Positions 45,839 to 55,821 of a stretch of DNA of 64,000 nucleotides are shown one piece after another. Source of the DNA: Candidatus Didemnitutus sp. (GTDB lineage: Bacteria; Verrucomicrobiota; Verrucomicrobiia; Opitutales; Opitutaceae); NCBI GenBank assembly GCA_019634575.1, contig JAHCAY010000001.1:372001-436000 (forward strand), in the 5' to 3' direction. Every line of letters starts with the position of its first letter. Positions within the stretch are counted from its first letter, which is position 1. The position numbers were made by a program, and so were the translations under genes. The notes under the pieces are model-generated. The model ran no database searches. It worked only from the letters and a program-made list of their open reading frames with translations, and was not told the origin of the DNA.

Positions 45839-46447
45839 TCAGTGAGAGTGGATGAGGGAAAGGCGACGGGCCAGTTCGCTGACTTGCTCGCGCAAAAATG
45901 AAAGGGTGCCGTCGTTGAGGAGAACGAAGTCAGCCAACTCGCATTTTCGGGCCAGGGGCAGCTGCTTGGCGAGGCGCTGGCGGGCGATCTCAGGGGAGAC
46001 ACCACGTTGCTCCAGCCGCCTAAGTTGCAGGTCGGAGGATGTGGTTACGCAGACCGTGAAATCAAATCTATTCTGGAGCTGTTTCTCGAAGAGCAACGGC
46101 ACTTCGACAATGAACTTCTCGTCCTGTGCCGCGGCGTAAATCTCGTCCCAATGCGCCCGCAAGCGCGGATGCAGCAGGTTTTCCAGCCAGGCCAGCGCTT
46201 CCGCGTCGGCGAAGACGACGGCACCGAGTTTCGTCCGGTCCACCTTGCCGTCCGCCCCGAGCACCTGATCGCCTAGCCGCGCGCGAATGGCGGTGATGAC
46301 CTCCGCGCTCGGCAAAAGCACTTCGTGCACGGTCCGATCCGCATCGAGCCGGCGGAAGCCGAGCTCGGCGAACAATGCCGCGGCGGTGGATTTGCCGCAC
46401 CCCATCCCGCCGGTCAGGCCGACGATCAAATTCCCACGTTGGGCCAT
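45839..46447 (-). CDS. coaE: Dephospho-CoA kinase
   Basis: A 202-residue P-loop kinase doing the last step of CoA synthesis, phosphorylation of the ribose 3'-hydroxyl. The P-loop [12 protein letters not shown] is at residues 10-21, then [13 protein letters not shown] (substrate Asp) near 33, and [12 protein letters not shown] near 115. The ATG at 46447 gives the normal N-terminus; the 14 residues added by an upstream start are not conserved-looking. It precedes rho. Confidence 0.95.
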   Translation of the reverse strand: MAQRGNLIVGLTGGMGCGKSTAAALFAELGFRRLDADRTVHEVLLPSAEVITAIRARLGDQVLGADGKVDRTKLGAVVFADAEALAWLENLLHPRLRAHWDEIYAAAQDEKFIVEVPLLFEKQLQNRFDFTVCVTTSSDLQLRRLEQRGVSPEIARQRLAKQLPLARKCELADFVLLNDGTLSFLREQVSELARRLSLIHSH

Positions 46448-46511
46448 GCGTGAACACGCAAACAAATGCGCTTGCTGCATGAGGGGCAAACCCTATTTCG
46501 AGTTCACCCGC

Positions 46512-47372
46512 ATGGCCCTCCCCACCGCCATCGTCGCCAAAGAGCCCGGCGCGACCGCTACCCACTTGAAGGCAGTCTTCTCGGCACTACGCTGGAATTC
46601 GAGTCATGCGTTGATCGAGCGCGTCCTCGCCGACGTCACCGCCGCCTTCTGGGGCAACCGCCCCGGCTATCTGGCGAACGACATGCGCTACCACGATCTC
46701 GGGCACACCCTGCAAGCCACCGTGTGCGTCGCCGACCTCATCGCGGGTCAACGCCGTCAGGGCGATCTGCCCGATTTCGGCCAGCGCGCCGCCGAGCTCA
46801 CAGTTGTCGCCGCCCTGCTGCACGACAGCGGCTTCCTCAAGCTCGCCGGCGACACTGCCGGCACCGGCGCGAAATACACCATGGTGCACGAGCGGCGCAG
46901 CTGCGACTTCGCCCGCGTCTACCTGCCCGACCTCGGCGTGCAACCCGATGAACTCGCCGATGTCTGCGCCGCCATCGGCTGCACCGGTCCGCGCAACCGC
47001 ATCAGCGAACAAAAATTCCGCCACGCCACCGCGCGCCGCATGGCCTGCTTGCTCGTCACCGCCGACTACCTCTCGCAAATGTGCGCGCCCGACTACGCGG
47101 ACAAGCTCGACTACCTTTTCGCCGAGTTCACCGAAGCCTTCGATCACGAAGGCGTGCCGCCCGAGCGACGTCCCTATCGCACCGTCGTCGATTTGAAGAC
47201 GAAGACACCGGACTTCTGGGAAAAATTCGTGCGCCCGATGCTCGACACCGAGACCGACGCCGTTCATCGCTACCTTACATTCACGGGCCAAACCAACCCC
47301 TACCTGCAGGCCATCGAGGACAACATCGCTGAAGTCCGCCGCCGCGCCCAGGAAGGATTGGTGACTACCTAG
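46512..47372 (+). CDS. HD-domain metal-dependent phosphohydrolase-like protein
   Basis: A 286-residue protein. [17 protein letters not shown] near residue 55 and [13 protein letters not shown] near 95 supply the HD-type His/Asp ligands, with a later [14 protein letters not shown] helix. HD proteins cleave phosphoester bonds in nucleotides or cyclic dinucleotides; the substrate is unknown. Divergent from coaE and 22 bases before comM. The ATG at 46512 is preferred over starts further upstream that overlap the coaE start region. Confidence 0.78.
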   Translation: MALPTAIVAKEPGATATHLKAVFSALRWNSSHALIERVLADVTAAFWGNRPGYLANDMRYHDLGHTLQATVCVADLIAGQRRQGDLPDFGQRAAELTVVAALLHDSGFLKLAGDTAGTGAKYTMVHERRSCDFARVYLPDLGVQPDELADVCAAIGCTGPRNRISEQKFRHATARRMACLLVTADYLSQMCAPDYADKLDYLFAEFTEAFDHEGVPPERRPYRTVVDLKTKTPDFWEKFVRPMLDTETDAVHRYLTFTGQTNPYLQAIEDNIAEVRRRAQEGLVTT

Positions 47373-47394
47373 CTCCACTTCCCACGCCCGCAGA

Positions 47395-48927
47395 ATGCTC
47401 GCTACGATTTGCTCGGCCGCCCTGGTCGGCATCGATGCCGTGCCCGTGTCCGTCGAGGTCAACACCGGCGAAACCGGTGAACCCAAACTCATCCTCGTCG
47501 GCCTGCCCGACGCCGCCGTCAAGGAGTCGGACGACCGCGTCTTCTCCGCGCTCAGCAACTCCGGCTTCCGCATGCCGCGCACGCGCACCACGATCAACCT
47601 CGCGCCCGGCGGCCTGCGCAAGGAAGGCGCCCTCTACGATCTCCCCATCGCCCTCGGCATCCTCGTCGCCGACGGCAAACTCAAGAACGACCGCCTCGAC
47701 GAGTTCCTCATCGCCGGCGAACTCAGCCTCTCCGGCGCCACGCGCGCCGTGCGCGGCGGCCTCGCCCTCGCCGTGCTGGCCCGTCAATCCGGCAAACGCG
47801 CCCTGCTCCTGCCGCCAATCTCCGCCGACGAAGCCGCCCTCGTCGAAGGCGTCGAAGTCTACGCCGTCAAATCCCTCGACGAAGCCGCCCGTTTCCTCGC
47901 GGGCGAAGCGAAACTCCGCCCCGGCGCGCCGCGCCAGCCGAGCCGCGCCGCGAACGCCGACGCGCACGTCGACTTTTCCGAAATCAAAGGCCAGCACGCC
48001 GTCCGCCGCGCCGTCGAAGTCGCCGTCGCCGGCGGGCACAATCTCCTGATGATCGGACCGCCCGGCTCCGGCAAATCCATGATCGCGAAACGCGTGCCCA
48101 CGATCATGCCGCAGCCCACGCTCGACGAATACCTCGAGATCCTCCGCATCCACAGCGCCGCCGGCGCCACGCTCAACGGCGAGGTGCGCTTCCTCGAGCG
48201 TCCCGCCCGCGCTCCGCACCACACCATCTCCGATGTCGGCCTGCTCGGCGGCGGCGCCGTGCCTGGCCCCGGCGAGATTTCCCTCGCGCACCACGGCGTG
48301 CTCTTCCTCGACGAGTTGCCCGAGTTCAAACGCTCCGCCCTCGAAGTGCTCCGTCAGCCGCTCGAGGACGGCACCGTCCAAATCTCTCGCAGCGCCGGCA
48401 AGATCACCCTGCCCTGCCACTTCATGCTCGTCGCCGCGATGAACCCCTGCCCTTGCGGCTATCTCGGCGACCCGAAACACGAGTGCCGCTGCGCTCCCTC
48501 GCAGATTCAACGTTACCGCAACCGCGTCAGCGGTCCGTTGCTCGACCGCATCGACATCCATATCGAGGCGCCCGCGCTGTCGCTCACCGAATTGCGCAAC
48601 GACCAGCCCGGCGAAACCTCGACCGACCTCCGTGCGCGGGTCGAAGCCGCCCGCGCCGTGCAACGCGCGCGTTTCCACGGCTCCCGCGTCACCGCCAACG
48701 CCCGCATGTCGCAGACGCACATCAAGCGCCACTGCCACCTTGATTCGTCGCTCGGCGATCTGCTGCAGCAAGCGATGGAGCAACTCGCCCTCAGCGCCCG
48801 CGCCTACGACCGCATCCTCAAGGTCGCCCGCACCATCGCCGACCTCGCCGGCGCCGAGCAAATCGCCGCGCCGCACCTCCTCGAAGCGATCCAATACCGC
48901 TCCCTCGACCGCAACGTGTTCTATTGA
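47395..48927 (+). CDS. comM: ComM/YifB-type AAA+ branch-migration helicase
   Basis: A 510-residue protein of the magnesium chelatase-like group. An N-terminal Lon-substrate-like domain (1-170) with [20 protein letters not shown] is followed by Walker [10 protein letters not shown] near residue 222, Walker [12 protein letters not shown] near 303, and the zinc-like [15 protein letters not shown] segment near 348. It helps integrate incoming DNA into the chromosome in transformation. Its proximity to the pilus motors suggests natural competence, but no comEA/EC is visible. Confidence 0.93.
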   Translation: MLATICSAALVGIDAVPVSVEVNTGETGEPKLILVGLPDAAVKESDDRVFSALSNSGFRMPRTRTTINLAPGGLRKEGALYDLPIALGILVADGKLKNDRLDEFLIAGELSLSGATRAVRGGLALAVLARQSGKRALLLPPISADEAALVEGVEVYAVKSLDEAARFLAGEAKLRPGAPRQPSRAANADAHVDFSEIKGQHAVRRAVEVAVAGGHNLLMIGPPGSGKSMIAKRVPTIMPQPTLDEYLEILRIHSAAGATLNGEVRFLERPARAPHHTISDVGLLGGGAVPGPGEISLAHHGVLFLDELPEFKRSALEVLRQPLEDGTVQISRSAGKITLPCHFMLVAAMNPCPCGYLGDPKHECRCAPSQIQRYRNRVSGPLLDRIDIHIEAPALSLTELRNDQPGETSTDLRARVEAARAVQRARFHGSRVTANARMSQTHIKRHCHLDSSLGDLLQQAMEQLALSARAYDRILKVARTIADLAGAEQIAAPHLLEAIQYRSLDRNVFY

Positions 48928-48951
48928 GAATCCTCTCCGCACCCAAACGAG

Positions 48952-49299
48952 ATGAACCCCATCCACGTTCTCCTCGTCCTCGCTGGCCTGCCGCTCCTCG
49001 CTTGGCCTTTTGTGCTCGTGGCCGCACTCTTTTGGTGCGTCAGCCTCGGCAACATTGTTGCCTTTTCGCCGCGAACCGTCGCGCTCATCTTCCTCGCCGG
49101 CTCCGCTCAGCTGCTCGCGCTGACCTATCCTCTCATCTACGCAGTCTGTGCGCGCAAAGCCCTTCGAGCCGGGCGACGCGGTGACGCTGGCGCAGCATGG
49201 GCGCTGACGCTCCGTCCTTTCTGCGCCCTGGCGGCGACCGCGCTGCTCTTCCTGCTCTGGTGGCTGTGCGATCGCGCGCATGCCATGCCGCATCGCTGA
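48952..49299 (+). CDS. Small membrane protein of unknown function
   Basis: A 115-residue protein with three hydrophobic segments (LLVLAGLPLLAWPFVLVAAL, ALIFLAGSAQLLALTYPLIY, LAATALLFLLWWL) and a basic loop (ARKALRAGRRG). No motif allows a function. It follows comM by 24 bases and may be cotranscribed. Confidence 0.65.
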   Translation: MNPIHVLLVLAGLPLLAWPFVLVAALFWCVSLGNIVAFSPRTVALIFLAGSAQLLALTYPLIYAVCARKALRAGRRGDAGAAWALTLRPFCALAATALLFLLWWLCDRAHAMPHR

Positions 49300-49342
49300 A
49301 AGTTCGCTCCGGCTTTCCCCGTTCCAGTCCCCGATCCCCGCC

Positions 49343-50371
49343 ATGAATACCCTGCAAAAAATCAGCCTGCTCGCATTTGCCTTTGCGCTCGCTCTCGTGG
49401 CGCGCGCTGCCGCACCCGCCGTCCAACCCGGCGTGGGCGAATTCACGCTCGCCGCCCATGACACCTCCGCCATGCGAAGCTGGGGTGATTTCATCGACGT
49501 CCAGCTCGGCGGCCCGGCCAATGCCGATTGGCTCGACACGTCAAAATGGACCCTGCGCATCAACGGCGTCCCCGTTGGCATCGACCGCATCTATCCGGCC
49601 GCCGAAGCCGGTCGCTATCGCTTCGCGATCATCCGTCCGGCCGCCAAGCCCGCGGGGCCCGGCGAGCTCGACAGCATCGCCGTCGCCGCGCTCGCACCCG
49701 ACCGCTTCGCCGCAGCCGAGGCCGCGCTCTCGCTCGAATTCTCCGGCCAGCCGCTCACCACCGTCGGTCGCAAGCCGGCGCTGTTGCTCTTCGGCCTCGT
49801 GCATCCGTTCCGCCTCATCGCGTTCGGGATCATCGCGCTCATCGTCATCGTCGGCGTGTGGTTCACGGGTTGGAAAACCGGCGTCCTGCGCGACAACGAG
49901 CCGACCCTCGCGCCGACCATTCGCCCCTTCAGCCTCGCCCGGGTTCAGCTCGCACTCTGGATGGTGCTGATCGGCATCAGCTTCATCCTGCTTTACCTGA
50001 TCACCGGCCAGACCAACGGCGTGCTCAACGGCACCGCCGTCGCGTTGCTCGGCATCAGCAGCGTGACCACGCTCGCATCCGCCGCCGCCGGCGACCCGAA
50101 ACCGACGCCTCCCGCGCCCGCCGTCGCTGCGGCCGCCGCGGCCGGCGCACCGTCCCCGCAACAGCACGTCGGCTTGATCACCGACCTCATCAGCGATCAG
50201 AACGGCGCGAATCTCCACCGCGTGCAGATGGTCATGTGGACTCTCGTGCTGGCGGCGATCTACGTCTTCGATACGTGGACATCGCTGAAATTGCCCACGT
50301 TCGACCCGCAGACCTTCGCACTGATGGGTATCAGTTCCACGACCTACGTCTGGTTCAAGAGCCGCGAGTGA
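49343..50371 (+). CDS. Membrane protein with periplasmic N-terminal domain, unknown function
   Basis: A 342-residue protein. A signal sequence (LLAFAFALALVARAAA) is followed by a beta-rich periplasmic region to about residue 145, a membrane helix (LIAFGIIALIVIVGVWFTGW), a short cytoplasmic linker, two more helices (LALWMVLIGISFILLYLITG; ALLGISSVTTLASAAAG), a Pro/Ala-rich stretch and two last helices (MWTLVLAAIYVFDTW). This layout recurs in undescribed bacterial families but I cannot name one. The start at 49343 gives a proper signal peptide. Confidence 0.68.
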   Translation: MNTLQKISLLAFAFALALVARAAAPAVQPGVGEFTLAAHDTSAMRSWGDFIDVQLGGPANADWLDTSKWTLRINGVPVGIDRIYPAAEAGRYRFAIIRPAAKPAGPGELDSIAVAALAPDRFAAAEAALSLEFSGQPLTTVGRKPALLLFGLVHPFRLIAFGIIALIVIVGVWFTGWKTGVLRDNEPTLAPTIRPFSLARVQLALWMVLIGISFILLYLITGQTNGVLNGTAVALLGISSVTTLASAAAGDPKPTPPAPAVAAAAAAGAPSPQQHVGLITDLISDQNGANLHRVQMVMWTLVLAAIYVFDTWTSLKLPTFDPQTFALMGISSTTYVWFKSRE

Positions 50372-50395
50372 TCCCCCCGCGCCGACCTGTGGACC

Positions 50396-50974
50396 TCAGC
50401 GCTCCGCCGGCAGGACGTCGCTCAGGAATTCGCGCGCGATCACGCGATAAGCCGGCCGATACGCCGCACCGAACGCCTTCGAGTGATGCACCGCCGGCCA
50501 GCCGGCCGCGCGCATCTTTTCGCCAAACTCCAGCGCGGCCGCCGCCGTGAACGGCAATCGGCGCGCCTCCGCCAACGCCACGACCTGCGCCCAGGCGTCG
50601 GCCAGTTGCTCGCGCGTGCCGAACTTCCGCTGCCCCGTGGCCACGAAGGTGCGCACGAGCTTCGCCGGATCGCCGCCGCGCGCCACGAACGTCCGCAAAT
50701 GCACGCGCACGAGCGCGCCGTCCGCCGAGATCGGGTCGACCAGCGGCTCCGCCGGCCCGTCGCCGAGCGCGGCAACCTCGTTCTCCATCCATTTGCGCGC
50801 TCCCGCTTCGTCGCTGACCGCATGTTCGGCGCCGAGCACCGCTTGAAACAGGAGCTTGTAACAATCCTGCGGTTCCCACCGCGGGTAGCGCTTCGCGTGG
50901 CCGAGCACTACCGGCTGGAAATCCGCCGCCGAGGCTAGCGCCGTCAGGACACAAAAGAGAAACACCCGTCGCAT
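50396..50974 (-). CDS. Secreted hypothetical protein
   Basis: A 192-residue protein with a clear signal peptide (MRRVFLFCVLTALASAADF). The mature part is helical with RYPRWEPQDCYKLLFQAVLG and AEHAVSDEAGARKWMENEV stretches and a conserved-looking C-terminus (AYRPAYRVIAREFL). No known domain. The ATG at 50974 is preferred because upstream in-frame starts prepend basic, non-signal sequence. It ends convergent with the preceding membrane protein gene, which is on the other strand. Confidence 0.7.
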   Translation of the reverse strand: MRRVFLFCVLTALASAADFQPVVLGHAKRYPRWEPQDCYKLLFQAVLGAEHAVSDEAGARKWMENEVAALGDGPAEPLVDPISADGALVRVHLRTFVARGGDPAKLVRTFVATGQRKFGTREQLADAWAQVVALAEARRLPFTAAAALEFGEKMRAAGWPAVHHSKAFGAAYRPAYRVIAREFLSDVLPAER

Positions 50975-51011
50975 CGCCTGGAGACAGTCGCGGAACGCGC
51001 AGCCTGGCAAG

Positions 51012-51049
51012 CGCCAGCCTCGTCGTCGCGATGAGGCTGGCGGGTTTTG
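51012..51049 (+). terminator. Hairpin with short T-run in a divergent spacer
   Basis: A 10-bp perfect stem CGCCAGCCTC/GAGGCTGGCG around an 11-base loop, followed by GGTTTTG. It has terminator shape but no plus-strand gene precedes it directly, so it may be a repeat-derived hairpin. The remaining spacer to 51305 contains nothing recognisable. Confidence 0.4.
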
Positions 51050-51305
51050 TTCGACGGCGACCTGCCTGGCAAGCGGTTCGAATTCGCTCCTGTTCAGCGC
51101 CGTCGTGATCCGATGGCGCATCCCACATGTTTCGCCGGATCGGAAATCCCGCCTCCGGACAAAGCGACGCCGATGCGCGTGGGGCTTCGACGGTCGGAAC
51201 GCCAAAAAGAAAATCAGCGGATTGACAGGTAGGGCGTTACCCTACACCTCCAAAGCGCTCCTCCCGCCCCGCCGCCCCTACCGATTGGGGAGCGCCTCTC
51301 GCCCC

Positions 51306-53552
51306 ATGCTGTTCTTCACTGTCGCCAGTGCGATCATCCTGCACACCCTATTTTGGGGCGCAGGTTTGGCGCTGATCGCGACACCGCGACCTTGGAGGCG
51401 CTATTGGCCGGTATTCGTTCCCGTGTGTGGACTGATGCTCCAATCGACGGCAGTTTGGATCGGTGCAAACTGCGGGTTGCCTGGCACCAACTCCTACGCG
51501 TGGGCGAGCGAGGCTCTGCCAGCGGTTCTTCTCGTGCTTGGCGTCTGGCGCCGCCGCGGTCGGATCGGCGCCGATCTCGCCCGCTTCGGCTGGCTCGGAC
51601 TTGCGATGTGCGTGTTGCTGGCGATCGCGGTCTGGCCGTTTGCCGCCGCATCGAACCGCCTGACGAGTTCGTCGATGGGCAGCTGCGACGCCGCCGACTA
51701 TGCCGCGGGGGCCCGCGTGTTGCGCGAGTTTTCAAAGGACGACCGCATCGGTTTCATGGGTCTGCGGGAGGTGGTGGAGCTGCATTCGGTGGACAACTTC
51801 TTCGATCACTGGATCCGGCTGAACCACTTCGCCCCATCCGCCCTGATCGCCCACCATGCCGGGATTTTCGGCCTGCGCGGGTTCGAAATCATCAACGTAT
51901 TCACGGCGGGGCTGCTGGCGCTTTCACTGCCGCTGGTTTTCTGGCTCGCCCGTTCGGGTGCACGCCACGGTCCCGGCGGCGCGTTTCTCGTTTCGGTTTT
52001 CTACGGATTCAGCCCGTTATTGCTCTACGCTGTCTATCACGTGGCGATCGGCCAGCTCCTGGCGGCGCAGGCGATCGCGCTCCTGACCTGGATCGGGTTC
52101 GTCGCGGCACGGGCACACCGGCTTCCGCCGCGGACCTGCTGCGGGCTCGGGCTGCTGGCCTTCGTCGGCTTCTGTCTCGTGCTGGGAAGCTATCACTTCA
52201 TTGTCGTCGTTTGCCTCGCACCGGCGGCGGGGTATGCCGCCCTGCAAGCGTTCGCCCGGCGCGACGTCGGTCTGCTCGCGCGCTGGTCGGCGCTCATGAC
52301 CGCACCGCTGCTTGCCGCGGCCGGACTGTATCTCGGACGTGTCTTGGGCTTGGTGGAACGCATGCGGCTGTTTCGCGAAATCGATTTCGGCTGGAAGATC
52401 CCTCTGCTCACGCCGGAAGGCTGGCTGGGAATCGTCGCCAGTCGCACATTGGGTCCACACGACCTCTGGTTTCGCCTCCTCCTGGGCACGATGTTCGTCG
52501 CACTGTGTATCTGGACCATCTGGAGCAATCCCGGCCGACAAAGGCCCTGGCGGCTGGCGTCGTTCTGCTTGGTTGCCCCTACTCTGGTCGGATATGCCTA
52601 TCTCCACTGGCGAGCGGCGGTTCATGGCACCAACGCCAGCTACGACGCCTACAAGCTCTTCGCCGTCTTTTATCCCGGCATGCTCGCCACCTTCACGATG
52701 TGGCTTCGGCTCCTCAGGCCGGGGTCAGTCGGATTTTGGAGACCAGTCGTTTACGGCGCGGTGGTGACGATCTTGGTCGGCAACCTATTCGCCAATGCGA
52801 GCATGTGGCAGCGGATGCGCACACCGAGCCTGATCGTAAACGATCCCCTGATTCGCTTGCGTGGCCTCGAAGGCGAATCACAGGTCGAATCGATAAACGT
52901 CTTGACCGGCGATGTCTGGTCTCGGCTGTGGGCCAATTCGATGCTGCTGCGCAAACCGCAATTCTTCCGCTACGACACCTATGAGGGACGAAAAGCCACC
53001 CCCTTGCGCGGCAGCTTCGACCTCGTCGGCAGCGTCTGCCGCTTCGAAGCGCCGGGCCTGCAATCGTTAGGTGGCGGAGAATGGCCGTTCCTCCTGCTCC
53101 AAAATACCCGCGCCCCCGGTTTTCTCCGTGTGACGATCGGCGATGGCTGGCATGATCTCGAAAGCGACTATCGCACCCTCGCCAAGGCTCGTTGGACAAC
53201 TGGCAATGCCACCCTGGTCATCGACAACCCATCTCGCGAGGCGCGTCGCGTCGTCGGACGAGTGCGCGCCTCAACCGTCGACGCCCGGCCACTGGAAATC
53301 GCCCTTGGGGACACAATTCTACTGCGCGTCGCCACGGCTCGCGGATCGCAAGTTTGGGACATCCCGGAGTTTGTTATCCAGCCCGGCCGCAACGTCGTCG
53401 AATTTCGCTCGGACCGCCCGGGAATCATTCCTCCTGGCAAAGACCGCCGAAAACGCGGCTTTCGCATCGAGAAATTCGTGATCAAACCGGCGCCCTCGCG
53501 CAATCACCCGTCCGCTGGCGTGACCGCCAAGACCGCAACCGTCCAAAAGTAA
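51306..53552 (+). CDS. Polytopic membrane protein, GT-C glycosyltransferase-like (tentative)
   Basis: A 748-residue protein with about 12 to 13 hydrophobic helices in the first 510 residues and a soluble beta-rich C-terminal domain (about 540-748). The first long loop after helix 3 contains acidic residues (SCDAADYAAGARVLREF), in the position of the metal-binding Asp loop of GT-C enzymes that move sugars from lipid carriers. This is weak evidence. Base composition is slightly lower in GC than neighbours. The ATG at 51306 directly precedes the first helix. Stand-alone gene. Confidence 0.6.
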   Translation: MLFFTVASAIILHTLFWGAGLALIATPRPWRRYWPVFVPVCGLMLQSTAVWIGANCGLPGTNSYAWASEALPAVLLVLGVWRRRGRIGADLARFGWLGLAMCVLLAIAVWPFAAASNRLTSSSMGSCDAADYAAGARVLREFSKDDRIGFMGLREVVELHSVDNFFDHWIRLNHFAPSALIAHHAGIFGLRGFEIINVFTAGLLALSLPLVFWLARSGARHGPGGAFLVSVFYGFSPLLLYAVYHVAIGQLLAAQAIALLTWIGFVAARAHRLPPRTCCGLGLLAFVGFCLVLGSYHFIVVVCLAPAAGYAALQAFARRDVGLLARWSALMTAPLLAAAGLYLGRVLGLVERMRLFREIDFGWKIPLLTPEGWLGIVASRTLGPHDLWFRLLLGTMFVALCIWTIWSNPGRQRPWRLASFCLVAPTLVGYAYLHWRAAVHGTNASYDAYKLFAVFYPGMLATFTMWLRLLRPGSVGFWRPVVYGAVVTILVGNLFANASMWQRMRTPSLIVNDPLIRLRGLEGESQVESINVLTGDVWSRLWANSMLLRKPQFFRYDTYEGRKATPLRGSFDLVGSVCRFEAPGLQSLGGGEWPFLLLQNTRAPGFLRVTIGDGWHDLESDYRTLAKARWTTGNATLVIDNPSREARRVVGRVRASTVDARPLEIALGDTILLRVATARGSQVWDIPEFVIQPGRNVVEFRSDRPGIIPPGKDRRKRGFRIEKFVIKPAPSRNHPSAGVTAKTATVQK

Positions 53553-53587
53553 GGCGCGCACCGGTGAAGATGCGCGCCTTGGAAAAT

Positions 53588-53662
53588 TGGCGCCCTCACG
53601 GGGAATCGAACCCCGGTTTGGGCCTTGAGAGGGCCCCGTCCTAGCCGCTAGACGATGAGGGC
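53588..53662 (-). tRNA. tRNA-Glu (CTC)
   Basis: A 75-base cloverleaf on the minus strand: acceptor GCCCTCA/TGAGGGC, D loop containing CTAGCGGCTAG, anticodon stem GGGCC/GGCCC around CTCTCAA, T loop TTCGATT and an encoded CCA. The anticodon CTC reads GAG. Confidence 0.95.
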
Positions 53663-53732
53663 GGAACTGCGAGAGGGGCGAACTAAGCGGACCCGTCCCG
53701 CAGTCGTCAAGTATTCAGATTCGCGACCGCGT

Positions 53733-54149
53733 TCAGCCGAGGATTTCCTCGGACTGGAAGAAGCGCGCGATCTCGATGCGGCCGTTCTCCTCGGAGTCCG
53801 ACGCATGCACGACGTTCTTCATCATCTCCGTGCCGAAGTCGCCGCGGATCGTGCCCTTGGCGGCCTTGCGCGAGTCGGTCGGCCCGAGCAGGTCGCGCAC
53901 GCGCGCGACGATGTTCTCGCCCTTCAGCGCCATGACGATGACGGGGCGCGAGCTCATGAACTGCTCGATCTCCGGATAGAACGGCTTGCTCGCGACGTGC
54001 GCGTAATGCTCGCGCAACTGCGCCGGGGTGAGGCGCGTGAGCTTGGCGCCGATGATCTCGAAGCCAGCCGCTTCGAAACGCTGGAGCACGGTGCCGACGA
54101 GGCGCTTTTCCATGCAATCCGGCTTAAAGATGATGAGGGTCTTCTGCAT
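53733..54149 (-). CDS. ndk: Nucleoside diphosphate kinase
   Basis: A 138-residue protein beginning MQKTLIIFKPDC; it equalises NTP and dNTP pools by a phosphohistidine relay. The catalytic His is in NVVHASDSEENGRIEI near residue 117, and the substrate residues in KGENIVARVRDLLGPTDSRKA (key words NIVARVRDLLGPTD) near 83. The ATG at 54149 matches the family; a start at 54167 adds 6 residues. It sits between tRNA-Glu and the photolyase gene, all on the minus strand. Confidence 0.95.
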   Translation of the reverse strand: MQKTLIIFKPDCMEKRLVGTVLQRFEAAGFEIIGAKLTRLTPAQLREHYAHVASKPFYPEIEQFMSSRPVIVMALKGENIVARVRDLLGPTDSRKAAKGTIRGDFGTEMMKNVVHASDSEENGRIEIARFFQSEEILG

Positions 54150-54231
54150 ATAAAAGGTCGACACCATACATCTCCGGGGGTGCTTGGGAAGCCCGGATTT
54201 TTTCGCTTCCCGCGGGCACGGCGCGACCCGT

Positions 54232-55671
54232 TCAACCCTTCCGAATCGTCTGCAACGCCGCCAGCGCCGCGCCGCGCGCCTCGCCGTGATCGACGATCGG
54301 ATGCGGATAGGTTTGCCCCAGAACCACGCCCGCCGCGCTGAGCTCCAACGGCGTCACCGTCCACGGCGCATGAATGCACTCGGACGGCAAACACGCCAGC
54401 TCCGGCACCCAGCGCCGCACGTAATCGCCGTCCGGGTCGAACTTCGCGCCCTGCAAAATCGGATTGAAAATACGGAAATACGGCGCCGCGTCCGCGCCAC
54501 AGCCCGCCGTCCACTGCCAGCCGAGCGTGTTCGCCGCGAGATCGGCATCGACCAGCGTGTCCCAGAACCACGCCGCGCCCTCCTGCCACGAGAGCCGCAG
54601 GTGCTTCACGAGGAACGACGCCACGATCATCCGCACGCGATTGTGCATCCACCCCGTCGCCCACAGCTGCCGCATGCCCGCATCGACGATCGGGTAACCC
54701 GTCTGTCCTCGCTGCCACACGCGGAGCTGCGCCTCGTCCTTCCGCCACGGAAACGCCGCGAACTCCGTCCGCAACGGCGCCTCCGGCGTGTGCGGAAAAT
54801 GAAACAGCAGGTGATACGCGAACTCGCGCCAACCCACCTCGCTCAGGAAAACCTGCGCGCCACGGCTCGCGGGGAATACGCCGCTCTCCTTGCTCAACGC
54901 GCGCACCGCACACCAGACCTGCCGCGGACTGATCTCGCCAAAATGCAGATGCGGCGACAGCGCCGACGTGCCATCGCGATCCGGCAGATTGCGCTCGTCG
55001 GCATAGTGCTCAATCGCGCCGCCCACGAATTTCCTCAGCCGCTTCGCCGCGCCGGCCTCGCCCGGCTCCCACGCGTCGCGGAATCCCGCATCCCACGGGA
55101 TCGTCGGCCGCAAGCCGAGTTCGCCCAACTCAAGCGATCTCGTCGCCTTCGTCGCGCCGATGATTTTCGCGGCGGGCAACTTCACCGGCTCCGCCACGTC
55201 GAGAGTCAGACAGTGTTTCCAGAAGGGAGTGAAAACCTGAAACGGCCCGCCGCTCTTGTTTTTCACCGTGTGCGGCTCGAACAACACCGAGGCCGCGAAG
55301 CTCTTCGCGTCCACACCGGTGGCGCCCAGCTCCGCCTTGACCGCCGCATCGCGCGCGATTGCCGCGGGTTCGTAGCGGCGATTCCAGTAAACCGCATCCG
55401 CGCCGCTCTCCTTGATCAATGTCCGCAGCACCGCACCGCTCTCGCCGCGCGCGAGCACGAGCGACGCCCCGCGCTCCCGCAACGCCGCCCCGAGCGCCGC
55501 CAGCGAGTGATGCAGCCACCACCGCGAAGCCCCGCCCATCGGCCAACGCTCCTCGCCCGCGTCGTCGAGGATGTAGACGGGCAGCACCGCGCCGCGCTGC
55601 ACCGCCGCGAGCAACGCCGGGTTGTCCTGCAACCGCAGATCCTGACGGAACCAGACAATCGTGAGAGCCAC
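54232..55671 (-). CDS. phrB: Class I deoxyribodipyrimidine photolyase (phr)
   Basis: A 479-residue blue-light DNA repair enzyme. The N-terminal photolyase domain begins VWFRQDLRLQDNPAL; the C-terminal FAD domain has HLHFGEISPRQVW near residue 232, WREFAYHLLFHFPHTPE near 295, and MHNRVRMIVASFLVKH plus DADLAANTLGWQWTAGCG for FAD and the electron-transfer Trp chain. It splits cyclobutane dimers. The start is GTG at 55671. The long plus-strand open frame opposite it is a shadow. Confidence 0.95.
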   Translation of the reverse strand: MALTIVWFRQDLRLQDNPALLAAVQRGAVLPVYILDDAGEERWPMGGASRWWLHHSLAALGAALRERGASLVLARGESGAVLRTLIKESGADAVYWNRRYEPAAIARDAAVKAELGATGVDAKSFAASVLFEPHTVKNKSGGPFQVFTPFWKHCLTLDVAEPVKLPAAKIIGATKATRSLELGELGLRPTIPWDAGFRDAWEPGEAGAAKRLRKFVGGAIEHYADERNLPDRDGTSALSPHLHFGEISPRQVWCAVRALSKESGVFPASRGAQVFLSEVGWREFAYHLLFHFPHTPEAPLRTEFAAFPWRKDEAQLRVWQRGQTGYPIVDAGMRQLWATGWMHNRVRMIVASFLVKHLRLSWQEGAAWFWDTLVDADLAANTLGWQWTAGCGADAAPYFRIFNPILQGAKFDPDGDYVRRWVPELACLPSECIHAPWTVTPLELSAAGVVLGQTYPHPIVDHGEARGAALAALQTIRKG

Positions 55672-55821
55672 GAGCGGAGCCGTAGCACGAACCGTGTTCG
55701 AGTAAAGGCGTCACCCGGAAAAATTACCCGGTTGCATCCACACGCGTCTCCCGCACGTTGTTCCTCGTTTGCGAGTCCGCGATGCGCCGCTTACCTGCGC
55801 GCCGGACCTCGCCTCCTCCTT

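Noticed and set aside
54184..55821. 1.6-kb open frame continuous with and upstream of rnr
   Set aside because: It is antisense to the photolyase gene and is Arg-rich low-complexity sequence; the RNase R domains start only after the ATG at 55822.
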